This document shows, in pieces, positions 1 to 9,374 of a stretch of DNA of 64,000 bases. The number at the start of each line of letters is the position of its first letter. Positions within the stretch are counted from its first letter, which is position 1. The DNA is from JBCCMA01 sp039026595 (GTDB taxonomy: Bacteria > Pseudomonadota > Gammaproteobacteria > Steroidobacterales > JBCCMA01). The position numbers were made by a program, and so were the translations under genes. Location: NCBI GenBank assembly GCA_039026595.1, contig JBCCMA010000002.1:1-64000 (forward strand), written 5' to 3'. The notes under the pieces are model-generated. The model was not told the origin of the DNA. It saw nothing but the letters and a program-made list of their open reading frames with translations, and searched no databases.

Positions 1-2295
1 CAGCCACCACGCCAGTGGCCAGGCCACAATCACAGCCAGCATGACCGGCCGCGAGAACTGCCATAGGAACAGCGTCAACACATCACCAAGCTCAGCGCCC
101 AGAACTTTGCGCAATGAAATCTCGCGCCGGCGTGCCGCCACCGCGTGGGCCAGCAGCCCGACCAAGCCCAACATGGCGATGAAAATAGCGATGCCCGCCA
201 GAACCGCCAGCAGAGTGAACTGGCGCTGCTCCGACACATATTGGTCAACCAGCCCGCGGTCCAGATAGCTGCGAGACAGCGACTGGCCGGGCAGGACCGC
301 GCGCCAGCCTTCTTCAATCGATGCCAGCGCCTGCTCTCGCTGCACACCGTCGATCCGCACCATCATCAGATTGAAGCGCGCGGGGTCCGGGAAAAACACC
401 ATGGGCCGGATTTCCGACTTGAGCGATTTGAAGTGGAAGTCCGGGACAACGCCCACAACCCGACCGGAACGCTCGTTCCCTGGTTCCAGGCCCAACTCCA
501 GCGGCTCGCCCACAATGTCGGCCGGCGCACTGTAGCCGAGCGACGCCAATGCAGCAGAATTGACGACCAGCGGCAGTTCCACATCGCCGCGCGCCTCCAG
601 ATCCCACTGCGCCCGGTCCGGGCCAAACGCCGGATCGAAGACACGACCAGCAAGCGGCGTGACACGCAAGACATCGAAGAACTCGAAGTCCACTGCAAGC
701 CGGTCCACATTGATCGACGCCTCAACCGGCGCATTCTGTGGCCGTATGCGTGCGTCGTCCGCGTAGTCCCAGGACGGCGACGAGTGCGTGCCGGTGACGT
801 GCACGATACCGGGCCGTCCCGAAATCGATTCATCCAGTTTGCGCGTCAGATCGATGGTTTGCTGGGGCCCACGGCGAATGCCGGGCAACAGCACGATGTC
901 ATCGCGGTCAAATCCCAGATCAGCCGATTCAAGGTAACGCACCTGCTGCCAGACCGTGCCGGCCATGACCATCAAGGCAATTGAGATAACGAACTGGAAC
1001 ACAACCAGCGTTGAGCGAAGCGACAGTCCGCGCGCGCCGCCCGCTGGTTTGAAAATTCGTGCCGGCTTGAAATTGGCCAATACGAACGCCGGGTACAGAC
1101 CGGACAGCAACACCACCACGATCACAAGGGCAATGAATGCGGCCAGTGCGGCCGGCTGTAGCAGCACGCCGAGCGACAGCGTGCGCCCCACGAAGTCACC
1201 GACGGGGCCAGCACCAATCTCCACAAGTACCAGCGCCGCAACGGTAGAGACCAGCACCAAAAGCGCCGACTCGCCGAGGAACTGTATGACTAACTGAGCG
1301 CGACTCGCCCCGAGCACCTTACGCAACCCCACTTCGTGGGCGCGGTCTGCACTGCGCGCGGTCGCGATGTTGATGCTGTTGATGCACGCGATCAACAGAA
1401 CCAGCAGCGCGATCATGGCCGTGATACCCAGTGCCGTGGTGTTCCCCACCACGTTGGTAGGACGCTGAAAGTAGGTCTTCCCGTTCAGATGCAGAGCCGT
1501 TACCGGCTCAAGCGACAGATCCAGAGTTTGCTCGATATCCAACCCACCTGCGGCGGGGATATTTTTGTACGCAATCTGCTCGATGGCGTCACCCACCGTG
1601 CCCGGATCAACACCGGGCGCCAGCCGCAGATAGCTGTACATGCTCATGCTGTTCCAATTCACGTCCACCTGTATTCGGCGATCGGTCACCGACGGGGCGT
1701 TGGAGGCGATGATGAACTGAGCGTCCAGATGACTGGTCAGCGGAAGGTCTGCGAACACCGCGGCGATTTCCACATCGCGGTTTTTATCCAGCGTCACCTT
1801 CTGTCCGAGATACGGGCCATCACCAAACAGTCGACGCGCCATGGACTCCGAAACCAGTACCGCGCTCGGGTTGGCCAACCCCCGCCCGTCGCCCTCAACA
1901 ATTTCAAAGCCCATAAACTCGGCAAAGTTGGCGTCGGCCGCCAGAATGCGCGCGTTGAATTGCAGACGTTTGTTCACCGAAAGGGTGTACCAGGACAGCA
2001 GCGCGCGCGTGCTGTCTTCGATACCCGCTACGCTCTCGGCCGCCGTCCCGACCAGCGGTCCCGGCACCGTAATCAGAAGTTGGTCACTGCGTCCCGGCGT
2101 CGAACGCACCATCTCGATCAGATGGACGCGCTCGGCGTCAGGAATAAAGCGATCGAAGTGGGTTTCCTGCCAGACATGCAGGAAAGCGAGCGTGGCCACG
2201 GCGAGGCCGAGCGTCAGACCAGCCAGCGAGATAAATGTGTAACCACTTTGGCGCAGGTGATTACGCAGCGCCGTCAGAAGGTAGTTGCGGAACAT
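1..2295 (-). CDS. ABC transporter permease, MacB/FtsX type (partial, C-terminus beyond left edge)
   Basis: The frame stays open from the ATG at 2295 to the window edge, giving about 765 residues. An N-terminal membrane segment follows MFRNYLLTALRNHLRQSG, then a large periplasmic MacB_PCD-like domain. Two FtsX modules are visible: a hydrophobic segment LVLLIACINSINIATARS with the cytoplasmic coupling motif EVGLRKVLGA, and near the left edge a second copy of that motif, EISLRKVLGA. This two-half architecture of about 800 residues is typical of exporter permeases that work with a LolD/MacB-type ATPase and a HlyD-like adaptor, both encoded immediately upstream. The start lies 13 bases after the ATPase stop, so it is the third gene of the operon. 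The substrate cannot be read from sequence; the family exports peptides, lipopeptides or macrolides. Confidence 0.93.
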   Translation of the reverse strand, partial: MFRNYLLTALRNHLRQSGYTFISLAGLTLGLAVATLAFLHVWQETHFDRFIPDAERVHLIEMVRSTPGRSDQLLITVPGPLVGTAAESVAGIEDSTRALLSWYTLSVNKRLQFNARILAADANFAEFMGFEIVEGDGRGLANPSAVLVSESMARRLFGDGPYLGQKVTLDKNRDVEIAAVFADLPLTSHLDAQFIIASNAPSVTDRRIQVDVNWNSMSMYSYLRLAPGVDPGTVGDAIEQIAYKNIPAAGGLDIEQTLDLSLEPVTALHLNGKTYFQRPTNVVGNTTALGITAMIALLVLLIACINSINIATARSADRAHEVGLRKVLGASRAQLVIQFLGESALLVLVSTVAALVLVEIGAGPVGDFVGRTLSLGVLLQPAALAAFIALVIVVVLLSGLYPAFVLANFKPARIFKPAGGARGLSLRSTLVVFQFVISIALMVMAGTVWQQVRYLESADLGFDRDDIVLLPGIRRGPQQTIDLTRKLDESISGRPGIVHVTGTHSSPSWDYADDARIRPQNAPVEASINVDRLAVDFEFFDVLRVTPLAGRVFDPAFGPDRAQWDLEARGDVELPLVVNSAALASLGYSAPADIVGEPLELGLEPGNERSGRVVGVVPDFHFKSLKSEIRPMVFFPDPARFNLMMVRIDGVQREQALASIEEGWRAVLPGQSLSRSYLDRGLVDQYVSEQRQFTLLAVLAGIAIFIAMLGLVGLLAHAVAARRREISLRKVLGAELGDVLTLFLWQFSRPVMLAVIVAWPLAWWL

Positions 2296-2308
2296 CGTTC
2301 GTCTCCCC

Positions 2309-3007
2309 TCAGATCGCCTGACGAATGTCGTGCGCGACCACACGACCATCGAGAAGATTGACGGTGCGTCTGGCCCAGTCCGCGTGCGACGGTGAATGCG
2401 TCACCATCACAATGGTGGCACCCTGTTCATTGAGACTGCGGAGCATGCCCATGACCTCTTCGCCATGCGCGCTATCGAGGTTGCCGGTCGGCTCGTCGGC
2501 GAGGATCAATGCGGGCTTGGCAATCAGCGCCCGCGCCACCGCCACACGCTGTTGCTGCCCACCCGATAACTGTCCCGGTCTGTGGCCGGCGCGGTGCGCA
2601 ATGCCCACCTGATCCATCACCTCGTCGGCGCGGGCTCGGCGCTGACGCGCATCCACGTTCTGATAGAGCAACGCCAGTTCGATGTTCTCCCGCACGCTCA
2701 GCTCATCGATCAGATGGAAGTCCTGAAAGATGATGCCGATGTTCTCTTTGCGCAGCCGGGCAAGCTGGGTTTCGCCGAACGCGGCCACGTCCTGTCCCTG
2801 AAAGCGATACTCTCCGTCGGTGGGCGAATCGAGCATGCCCAGGATGTTCAGCAGCGTGGATTTGCCGCATCCAGACGGCCCCATGATGGCCACGAATTCG
2901 CCGACGTCGATGGCCAGATCAATACCCGCGAGCGCCGCCGTTTCCACTTCCTCCGTGCGGAACGTTCGGGTCACGCCGTGCAGGCTCAATAGTTCAGACG
3001 TTGTCAT
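2309..3007 (-). CDS. ABC transporter ATP-binding protein, MacB/LolD family
   Basis: A complete 232-residue nucleotide-binding domain with every expected motif: Walker A GPSGCGKST (43-51), Q-loop glutamine in IIFQDF (95), signature LSGGQQQR (147-154), Walker B LILADEP followed by the D-loop region GNLDS, and switch histidine H204. Single-domain ATPases with this signature energise FtsX-type permeases in MacAB/LolCDE-like exporters at the cytoplasmic face of the inner membrane. It lies between the adaptor gene (20-base gap) and the permease gene (13-base gap), so one three-gene exporter operon is inferred. The substrate is unknown. Confidence 0.95.
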   Translation of the reverse strand: MTTSELLSLHGVTRTFRTEEVETAALAGIDLAIDVGEFVAIMGPSGCGKSTLLNILGMLDSPTDGEYRFQGQDVAAFGETQLARLRKENIGIIFQDFHLIDELSVRENIELALLYQNVDARQRRARADEVMDQVGIAHRAGHRPGQLSGGQQQRVAVARALIAKPALILADEPTGNLDSAHGEEVMGMLRSLNEQGATIVMVTHSPSHADWARRTVNLLDGRVVAHDIRQAI

Positions 3008-3027
3008 GATGTTCTCTCGTTTCAGGA

Positions 3028-4284
3028 TTATTGATCGGTCAGGACAATGCGGTCGAGGTCAACGAAATCAGTGTACGGGCTGATCACCAGCCGCTCGCCC
3101 TCTTCCATGCCCTCGAGCACTTCGATGAAGCGCGCGTTACGCCGGCCGAGGCGTACATCACGCCGGGTGGCCGAACGGCCATCGGCCGACACGACAAACA
3201 CCCAGTTGCCCCCTGTGTCCTGGTAGTACGCGCCGTTCGGAATCATCAGCGCGTCGGACGGGTCGCCCAGCGACAAGCGCACTTGCAATGTCTGTCCTCG
3301 GCGCATGTTTCCGGGATGGTCACCGTCAAACGCCATGTCCACCTCGAACTGGCCGTTGTTCACATCCGGATAGATTTTCACGATGCGAAGCGTGTGAGAT
3401 TGGCCGTCGAGCTCCACAGAGGCCGACAGCCCGAGATCCACGCGCGGAAGGTAAAACTCATCGATCAACGCTGTGAGTTTGAATCGACCGGGATCGTCCA
3501 CCTGACCGAGGCGCTCGCCACGCCCCAGCGACTGTCCGATTTCCACATCAAACGCCGTCACCTGACCGGCGACCGGCGCGGTGACATCAAGACTGGACAG
3601 GTTCTCACGCGCGACGGTCAGGTTGGCCTGTAATTGAGCAGACGCGTCCCGGAGTTGATCCATCTGCGCACGCTGCAAGCGTTCGTCCGTCGCCTGTGCT
3701 TCCAGCGTCACCTCACGCAGGGCGGTTTGATACGCGAGTTCGTCACGCGCATTGTCCACCTCGCGTTTGCCGATCAGCCCGCCCGCGATCAGCTTGTCGG
3801 CCCCCTCGACGATGCGGCCAAGCCGCTTGAGCTGGTAATCGATGTCGACCAGCGTGCGGCGATGCGACAGCCGGTTTTGTTCCAGTTGCAGTCGCAGCGT
3901 GTTCAGGTTGTTCAGTTGCTGAGTGACCTCCGCCTCGCGGGCGATGACGTCAAGCTGCAACTGCGTGTTGCTTAACCGAACCAGCAGCGCGCCGGCCTCC
4001 ACAACCGCGCCGTCTTCCACGAACAGCTCTTCCACGCGTCCGCCCTCCACGGCGTCGAGAAACACCGTGCGTCGCGGCGCGACGCGTCCGCGAATCGGAA
4101 TGAAGTCCTCAAACACACCGCGCTCGACGCTGGCGATATTCAGTCGACTGGCGCCGATGCTCAGACTGCGCCCGCCCTCCGGCAGGCCCACCAGCCAAAC
4201 GGCCGCGACGGCCGCGGCACACATCGCCGCGCCGGAAACCGGCCAAAGCCAACGCCGGCGACGGCGCTCAATCGGCTTGTCCAT
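3028..4284 (-). CDS. HlyD/MacA-type periplasmic adaptor of an ABC exporter
   Basis: The chosen product is 418 residues. It begins MDKPIERRRRRW, a positive N-terminus before one membrane segment, then a biotinyl/lipoyl-like half (VEELFVEDGAVVEAGALLVRL), a long coiled-coil hairpin rich in Leu, Gln and Glu, the second lipoyl half (TAPVAGQVTAFDVEIGQSL) and a beta-barrel C-terminal region. This is the membrane-fusion architecture that links an inner-membrane ABC exporter to an outer-membrane channel. An in-frame ATG at 4335 would add 17 residues, but the sigma-54 element at 4347-4362 places transcription start about two bases before it, so the ATG at 4284 is preferred. First gene of the exporter operon. 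Confidence 0.92.
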   Translation of the reverse strand: MDKPIERRRRRWLWPVSGAAMCAAAVAAVWLVGLPEGGRSLSIGASRLNIASVERGVFEDFIPIRGRVAPRRTVFLDAVEGGRVEELFVEDGAVVEAGALLVRLSNTQLQLDVIAREAEVTQQLNNLNTLRLQLEQNRLSHRRTLVDIDYQLKRLGRIVEGADKLIAGGLIGKREVDNARDELAYQTALREVTLEAQATDERLQRAQMDQLRDASAQLQANLTVARENLSSLDVTAPVAGQVTAFDVEIGQSLGRGERLGQVDDPGRFKLTALIDEFYLPRVDLGLSASVELDGQSHTLRIVKIYPDVNNGQFEVDMAFDGDHPGNMRRGQTLQVRLSLGDPSDALMIPNGAYYQDTGGNWVFVVSADGRSATRRDVRLGRRNARFIEVLEGMEEGERLVISPYTDFVDLDRIVLTDQ

Positions 4285-4346
4285 GGACGCCCCGCTCTTT
4301 GGGGTCTCGATCGAAAGTAGGGTTGCGCTGTTCATGTGCGGGACTT

Positions 4347-4362
4347 TGCAAAGCGTGTGCCA
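4347..4362 (-). promoter_or_regulatory. Sigma-54 (RpoN) promoter of the exporter operon
   Basis: Read on the minus strand the sequence is TGGCACACGCTTTGCA. This matches the -24/-12 consensus TGGCAC-N5-TTGCA, with exactly ten bases between the GG and GC dinucleotides. Predicted transcription start is near 4336-4337, about 52 bases before the preferred adaptor start. The divergent gene next door encodes an NtrC-family sigma-54 activator, which strongly supports function. Confidence 0.85.
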
Positions 4363-4370
4363 ACACCAGA

Positions 4371-4390
4371 AAGCCCGTGCCTATGGGCTT
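4371..4390. promoter_or_regulatory. Inverted repeat upstream of the sigma-54 promoter, candidate activator site
   Basis: AAGCCC and GGGCTT form perfect 6-base arms around an 8-base centre, just upstream of the -24 element and before the regulator gene. It could be a binding site for the adjacent NtrC-type protein. It lies closer to the promoter than classical enhancers, and it is followed by TTTT on the plus strand, so a weak terminator is an alternative reading. Confidence 0.35.
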
Positions 4391-4459
4391 TTCCGGACGC
4401 GTGAAGCCGCGAAGCTGTGCGATACTGAACAGCAACTGTACGAATTCGGACACTTGCGG

Positions 4460-5857
4460 ATGACCGGGGACGCTTCCAAAAGCGCAATCGATATTTTTCT
4501 GGTCGACGATGACCAGGACGTCCTGAAAGCCGGGCGCATGCTTCTGGAACGCGAGTACGACGCCGTGCATCCTGTCTCCCATCCTGAAGCCCTCCCGCCC
4601 CCCGGCGAGCGGCCCCGGGTGGTGCTTCTGGACATGAACTTCGGGCCGGGACAGACCAGCGGCGAAGAAGGCCTGCGCTGGCTGAGCAGGCTGTTGCGCA
4701 CCACACCGGAAGAGGTGGTCATCATGGTGACCGCCCATGGTGATCTTGGGACCGCCGTACAGGCCATGAAGCGCGGGGCTGCGGACTTCGTCACCAAGCC
4801 GTGGCAGAACGAACGACTGCTGGCCACCGTTCGCGCCGGCGTCACGCTTGCCAGCACGCGCGCCGAGGCGCAGACGTTGCGCGGACAAAACACGGCGCTC
4901 AGTGCCGCAAGTGCGGGGGCACCGCAACCCATGATCGGTCAGTCGCCCGCCATGCGCGGTGTGCTGGATGTGATCGATCGCGCCGCCCCCGTGGACGCCA
5001 ATGTTCTGGTTCTCGGCGAAAACGGTACGGGAAAAGATCTGGTGGCCCGCGCGGTGCACCGCGCCTCGCGCCGCGCCGATGCCCCGTTCGTTGCGGTGGA
5101 CCTTGGTGCCGTGCCCGAATCGCTGTTTGAAAGCGAATTGTTCGGGCACAAGAAAGGGGCGTTCACTGATGCTCATCAGGACCGCACGGGCCATATGGTG
5201 GCCGCGTCGGGCGGAACCTTGTTCCTAGATGAAATCGGCAACGTGCCACTGCACCTTCAGGCCAAACTGCTGGGCGCACTGGAGCAACGTCGCATCACGC
5301 CGGTCGGGTCGACCAAGTCCGAAGCATTTGATGTGCGGCTGATCGCCGCCACCAATCTTGCGCCGGACAAGCTCGCCGACCCTGAGTGCTTTCGTCAGGA
5401 TCTGCTGTTTCGACTGAACACTGTGGAGATACAACTCCCACCGCTACGTGAACGCTCCGCTGATATCCGGCCGCTACTGGAGCATTACTTGCCCCACTAT
5501 GAGCAGCGCTACGGCAAACCGTCCCGCGCCATCGATAGCGATGTGGTCAGCGCGCTGACCGCGCACGACTGGCCGGGCAATATTCGCGCGCTGCGACACG
5601 CCGTGGAGCGCGCCGTGATCATGGCGCGCGGCGCAGCGTACACACTCGAGGATTTTTCGTTACCTGTGACGGCGAAACCCGCGCTGGATACAAGCGCCGA
5701 GCTTGCGCTAACCGATAGCCTGAATCTTGAGGCGTTGGAAAAACGCGCTGTGTCCACAGCTCTGAAAAAGCACGGTTTCAACATCAGTCGCGCCGCCAAG
5801 GAGCTGGGCCTCACGCGCGCCGCCCTGTACCGGCGGATGGAAAAACATGGTTTGTAG
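4460..5857 (+). CDS. Sigma-54-dependent response regulator, NtrC family
   Basis: The product is 465 residues from the ATG at 4460; the frame is open further upstream but that stretch does not resemble a receiver. The receiver domain carries the acidic patch DDD (16-18), phosphoacceptor D58 (VVLLDMN) and K113. The AAA+ domain has Walker A GENGTGKD (186-193), the sigma-54 contact loop in the GAFTDA form (233-238) and Walker B TLFLDEIG (253-260). A Fis-type helix-turn-helix (ISRAAKELGLTRAALYRRM) ends the protein. It should bind upstream DNA and open sigma-54 promoters when phosphorylated by the kinase encoded 12 bases downstream. The obvious target is the divergent exporter operon, which has a sigma-54 promoter. 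Confidence 0.95.
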   Translation: MTGDASKSAIDIFLVDDDQDVLKAGRMLLEREYDAVHPVSHPEALPPPGERPRVVLLDMNFGPGQTSGEEGLRWLSRLLRTTPEEVVIMVTAHGDLGTAVQAMKRGAADFVTKPWQNERLLATVRAGVTLASTRAEAQTLRGQNTALSAASAGAPQPMIGQSPAMRGVLDVIDRAAPVDANVLVLGENGTGKDLVARAVHRASRRADAPFVAVDLGAVPESLFESELFGHKKGAFTDAHQDRTGHMVAASGGTLFLDEIGNVPLHLQAKLLGALEQRRITPVGSTKSEAFDVRLIAATNLAPDKLADPECFRQDLLFRLNTVEIQLPPLRERSADIRPLLEHYLPHYEQRYGKPSRAIDSDVVSALTAHDWPGNIRALRHAVERAVIMARGAAYTLEDFSLPVTAKPALDTSAELALTDSLNLEALEKRAVSTALKKHGFNISRAAKELGLTRAALYRRMEKHGL

Positions 5858-5869
5858 AGACGCACTGAC

Positions 5870-7201
5870 GTGAATCTGGGCCGTCAGTTCGGTGTGCAGG
5901 CGCTAATGCGTGCGCTGCTTTTGGTCGGTGCGATCGTCACCTTATCGTTCGTTCTATTTCGCACCGAATTTATTCTGACACCCATTGTGGTCACCGCACT
6001 GTGTGTCGGTTTGCTGATTGAGTTCGTGTTCTTCGTACAACGCACAAATCGCGAAGTGACCCGCTTTTTCGACAGCATCCGCTACGCCGATTTTTCCCAT
6101 CGCATTGATCCCGCGTTGCACGGCGCGGGCTTTGAGGACATGGCCCGTAGCATGCGTGACGTGGTCTCACGACTGCAGGACCTGAGACGAACCGGAGAAG
6201 AAGATCGACTCCAGCTCCGGGCGATCGTCGACCATGTGCCTGTACCCATGTTCGGACTGGTGGATCGCGAACGCATCGTGCTGCACAACCACGCAGCGCG
6301 ACGATTTTTTGCCGCCTACCCGGTGCACACCGTGGATGACCTGGAGCGATACGGTCGGGAATTCACGCAAGCGGTACGCCAACAGTCTCCCGGTGAGCGC
6401 CGCGTCATTTCGCTCAGCAGTGACGGCGCCACCACATTACGCATGATGCTGTCGCTCACAGAGATCGTTGTCGGCCAAACCCACCAACGCCTGGTGACGC
6501 TGCAAAATATCAGCGACGAACTGGCGGCCAGCGAGCTGGAAGCGTGGCAACAGATGGCACAGGTGCTCGCCCACGAGATCATGAACTCCCTGACGCCGGT
6601 GTCGTCCCTGGCGGATACGGCGCGCACGCTGCTGTCCTCAGGCGATCACGATGACCGCAACAAAGCGCAGGACGCCATTAACACAGTGGCGCAGCGCGCC
6701 GACGCCTTGATGGATTTTGTTCAGAGCTACCGCCAGTTTTCGCGGCTACCGGAGCCGCAGAAAGCGGCTGTTGATCTCGAGCCCCTGTTTGGTCACGCGG
6801 TCGCGTTCACGGCCGACGACATGCGGGCCGCGGGGATAGAAACTTTCCAGTCGGTGACACCTGCCTCGCTTCAGGTCCACGCCGACCGCAATCAGCTGGA
6901 GCAGGTCCTGATCAACCTTCTGCGGAACGCCAGGTCGGCCCTGCGCGACACGGCTCAGCCGCAAATCCGAATGGTCGCGCGAACAAACAGCAACGGCCGC
7001 ACGGTGATCGAGGTAAGCGATAACGGTCCGGGTATTCGTGAGGCAGACCGAGAGCGGGTGTTCGTGCCCTACTTCTCAACCACACCGGGGGGCTCCGGGG
7101 TGGGTCTGGCCCTGACCCGACAGGTCATGCTGGGGCATGGCGGTACCGCGAGTGTCGGGGCGTCGGACACAGGTGGCGCGCGGGTGACGTTGGTTTTCTG
7201 A
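5870..7201 (+). CDS. Sensor histidine kinase of the exporter two-component system
   Basis: A 443-residue membrane kinase starting at GTG 5870, 12 bases after the regulator stop. Two hydrophobic segments at about residues 12-30 and 36-56 are separated by almost no periplasmic loop, so the signal is probably sensed within the membrane or in the cytoplasm. HAMP-like and PAS-like regions follow, then the H-box VLAHEIMNSL with H235, the N-box QVLINLLRNARSAL, G1 VSDNGPGI and G2 GGSGVGLAL. The HEIMN form of the H-box is typical of NtrB/NtrY-like kinases that pair with NtrC-type regulators. Together with the divergent exporter this looks like a detect-and-export module for an envelope-active compound (inference). 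Confidence 0.94.
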   Translation: MNLGRQFGVQALMRALLLVGAIVTLSFVLFRTEFILTPIVVTALCVGLLIEFVFFVQRTNREVTRFFDSIRYADFSHRIDPALHGAGFEDMARSMRDVVSRLQDLRRTGEEDRLQLRAIVDHVPVPMFGLVDRERIVLHNHAARRFFAAYPVHTVDDLERYGREFTQAVRQQSPGERRVISLSSDGATTLRMMLSLTEIVVGQTHQRLVTLQNISDELAASELEAWQQMAQVLAHEIMNSLTPVSSLADTARTLLSSGDHDDRNKAQDAINTVAQRADALMDFVQSYRQFSRLPEPQKAAVDLEPLFGHAVAFTADDMRAAGIETFQSVTPASLQVHADRNQLEQVLINLLRNARSALRDTAQPQIRMVARTNSNGRTVIEVSDNGPGIREADRERVFVPYFSTTPGGSGVGLALTRQVMLGHGGTASVGASDTGGARVTLVF

Positions 7202-7217
7202 GCGCCCCCAGGCGCTG

Positions 7218-9269
7218 TTAACCCGCGGCTGCGGACGAGTGGTTATCGGCAACGGTCGGTGACGCCCCCTCTGACCAGGGCCGACTTGGAGAACGACGTT
7301 CCTGACCAACTCTATGCGCACCTGCGGCGGGCACGACAGTGAAAAAATCAACCTGTTCCTGCAAGCTGTCGGCCTGGTCGCCGAGCACGCGGCTTGACGC
7401 CGTCGCTTCCTCGACCATCGCCGCGTTCTGCTGCGTAACCTCATCCATTTTTGCAATCGCCACGTTGACGTCCTGAATACCGTTGGACTGTTCGCGACTG
7501 GCCGTTGCGATTTCCTCAACCACCGACGTTACGCTGCGCACGCGCTCCGCAATGCGCCCAAGAACCTCGCCGGACTCGTTTACCAACCGCGACCCATCGG
7601 TCACTTTCTGGACGCTGTCTTCGATGAGTTCCTTGATTTCCTTCGCCGAGCTCGCACTGCGACCGGCCAGATTGCGGACCTCGTTTGCCACGACAGCAAA
7701 TCCGCGTCCCTGCTCACCGGCGCGTGCCGCTTCGACCGCCGCATTCAGGGCCAGCAAGTTGGTTTGAAAGGCGATTTCGTCGATCACGCCCACGATGTCA
7801 GCAATCTTCTTGCTTGATTCATCAATCTGCGACACGGCAGACACCGCGTGCCCCACCACTTTCTGTCCTTCATTGGCTTCGTTGCGCGCCTCTCTCGCCA
7901 TCGTGCTGGCATCGCTGGCGCTTTCGGCGTTTTGCCGGACGATTTTCGTCAGTTGATCCATGCTCGCGACGGTGTTCTCAAGGCTGCTCGCCTGCTGCTC
8001 AGTACGCCGGCTCAGATTTTCGTTACCGGCTGCAATTTCCTGGGCACTGGACCTCAGTGGCGTCACCGCACCGGAAATATTCTGGATCACGTCAAGCAGT
8101 CTTTCGACTGTTTTATTGGCATCGTGCTTCAACTGCTCAAAGTCGCCGGCGTACTCGCCTCTCACCGTCTCGGATAAATCGCCCTGCGCCAGTGCGGCAA
8201 ACACCCGCATCGTCTCACCGAGTACGCTTTGCGCTACATCCAAAAGTTCGTTCACCGCACCGGAGATGCGCAGCATGGCCCCGGATTTGTCGTCGAGGCG
8301 AATACGACCCTCAAGCTGACCGACGCTGGCCTGGCCGACAATGGCCTCAACCTCTTTCTCGGTGCGGGTTTCTTCGGTCAGGTCTGCCCAGTCGACAACG
8401 GTGCCGAGTCGCTCGCCCTCTTCACTCACGACCGGCGTCGCGACTATATTCACCGTACGGCCGCCGATCTCGATGACCGTGTCGTGCGTCCCTTTCAATG
8501 CGCGCAGCATGCTCTGCTGGTGCGCAGGATTTTTGTGGAACACATCGATCTTCGAGCCCATGAGTTTCGCGGCACTGAAGGCGGGTAGCTCCTTGCGTAG
8601 ATCCGACTCCATGTTGCGAAACAGCTTGTCCGCCGACGTGTTCATGTAGACGATATTGAAATCGGTGTCGGCCATCATGACATTGGCCGTTGAGCAGTCG
8701 AGTGCGTGCCGCACCATCGCGTTATCACGCAGCAACTCGCGCTGACGAGTAATGTCGGTCGCCAGTTTCACCACTTTGTACACGCGGCCGTCGCGTCCTC
8801 GAATCGCGTTGTAGGACGCACTGATCCAGACCTCCTTGCCGCCTTTGCCAACGCGCTCGTACTGAGCGGTGTACGAATCTCCGCTGCGCAGGCGCGCCCA
8901 GAAGTCGCGATATTCGTTACTCTCGCGATAGTCCGGTTTGACGAACATGCCATGGTGCTTGCCCTGTATCTCCGGCAGCGTGTACCCCATGGTCTGCAGG
9001 AAATTATCGTTCGCATTCAGGATGGTGCCGTCGGGCGTGAATTCGATGATCGCCAGGGATTTGTTGATCTCGTCGACTTCGAGGATGTCGTGCATGAGAC
9101 CCTTCTGCATGAGCGACAGCGCAACCACGGCCACCAATGTCACGACGATCACCAGAACCGTCAGTGCTGTCGATGCGCCACCCACCCAGAGCAACGCCAG
9201 AACGGACGGAACGGCCGGCAATGCGTAAGCAGCGAGCGTCTTCGGGCGCAATTGAAATGGTAGATTCAT
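7218..9269 (-). CDS. Methyl-accepting chemotaxis protein with two PAS domains
   Basis: The product is 683 residues from the ATG at 9269, which has an AGG upstream; an in-frame ATG at 9350 would add 27 residues without a visible ribosome site. Two hydrophobic segments (about 12-30 and 34-54) form a membrane anchor with almost no periplasmic part. PAS 1 (SLAIIEFTPDGTILNANDNF) and PAS 2 (ANVMMADTDFNIVYMN) follow, so sensing is cytoplasmic, for example of redox state or a bound cofactor. Then come a HAMP-like linker and the conserved signalling hairpin with IDEIAFQTNLLALNAAVEAA and GRGFAVVANEVRNLAGRS. It probably docks on the CheA/CheW encoded at 44.5-47.1 kb. It is monocistronic, with a FliA-like promoter upstream. 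Confidence 0.93.
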   Translation of the reverse strand: MNLPFQLRPKTLAAYALPAVPSVLALLWVGGASTALTVLVIVVTLVAVVALSLMQKGLMHDILEVDEINKSLAIIEFTPDGTILNANDNFLQTMGYTLPEIQGKHHGMFVKPDYRESNEYRDFWARLRSGDSYTAQYERVGKGGKEVWISASYNAIRGRDGRVYKVVKLATDITRQRELLRDNAMVRHALDCSTANVMMADTDFNIVYMNTSADKLFRNMESDLRKELPAFSAAKLMGSKIDVFHKNPAHQQSMLRALKGTHDTVIEIGGRTVNIVATPVVSEEGERLGTVVDWADLTEETRTEKEVEAIVGQASVGQLEGRIRLDDKSGAMLRISGAVNELLDVAQSVLGETMRVFAALAQGDLSETVRGEYAGDFEQLKHDANKTVERLLDVIQNISGAVTPLRSSAQEIAAGNENLSRRTEQQASSLENTVASMDQLTKIVRQNAESASDASTMAREARNEANEGQKVVGHAVSAVSQIDESSKKIADIVGVIDEIAFQTNLLALNAAVEAARAGEQGRGFAVVANEVRNLAGRSASSAKEIKELIEDSVQKVTDGSRLVNESGEVLGRIAERVRSVTSVVEEIATASREQSNGIQDVNVAIAKMDEVTQQNAAMVEEATASSRVLGDQADSLQEQVDFFTVVPAAGAHRVGQERRSPSRPWSEGASPTVADNHSSAAAG

Positions 9270-9374
9270 GAAAAACCTGACGTACTTTTGAGGGAGAAGG
9301 GCGTTAGCCGCCGCGGCTTTGGTTGGGGCGGTCGATAGGAGCACGCTCATATCGGCACGCGCCTCGTCCTCCCG

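Noticed and set aside
145..2361. Long plus-strand frames across the exporter permease and ATPase
   Set aside because: They run antisense to well-supported FtsX/ABC coding sequence and show no protein motif.
3923..4459. Upstream extension of the NtrC-family regulator frame by about 180 codons
   Set aside because: It is antisense to the adaptor gene and to the sigma-54 promoter, has no receiver-like sequence, and the receiver domain starts right after the ATG at 4460.
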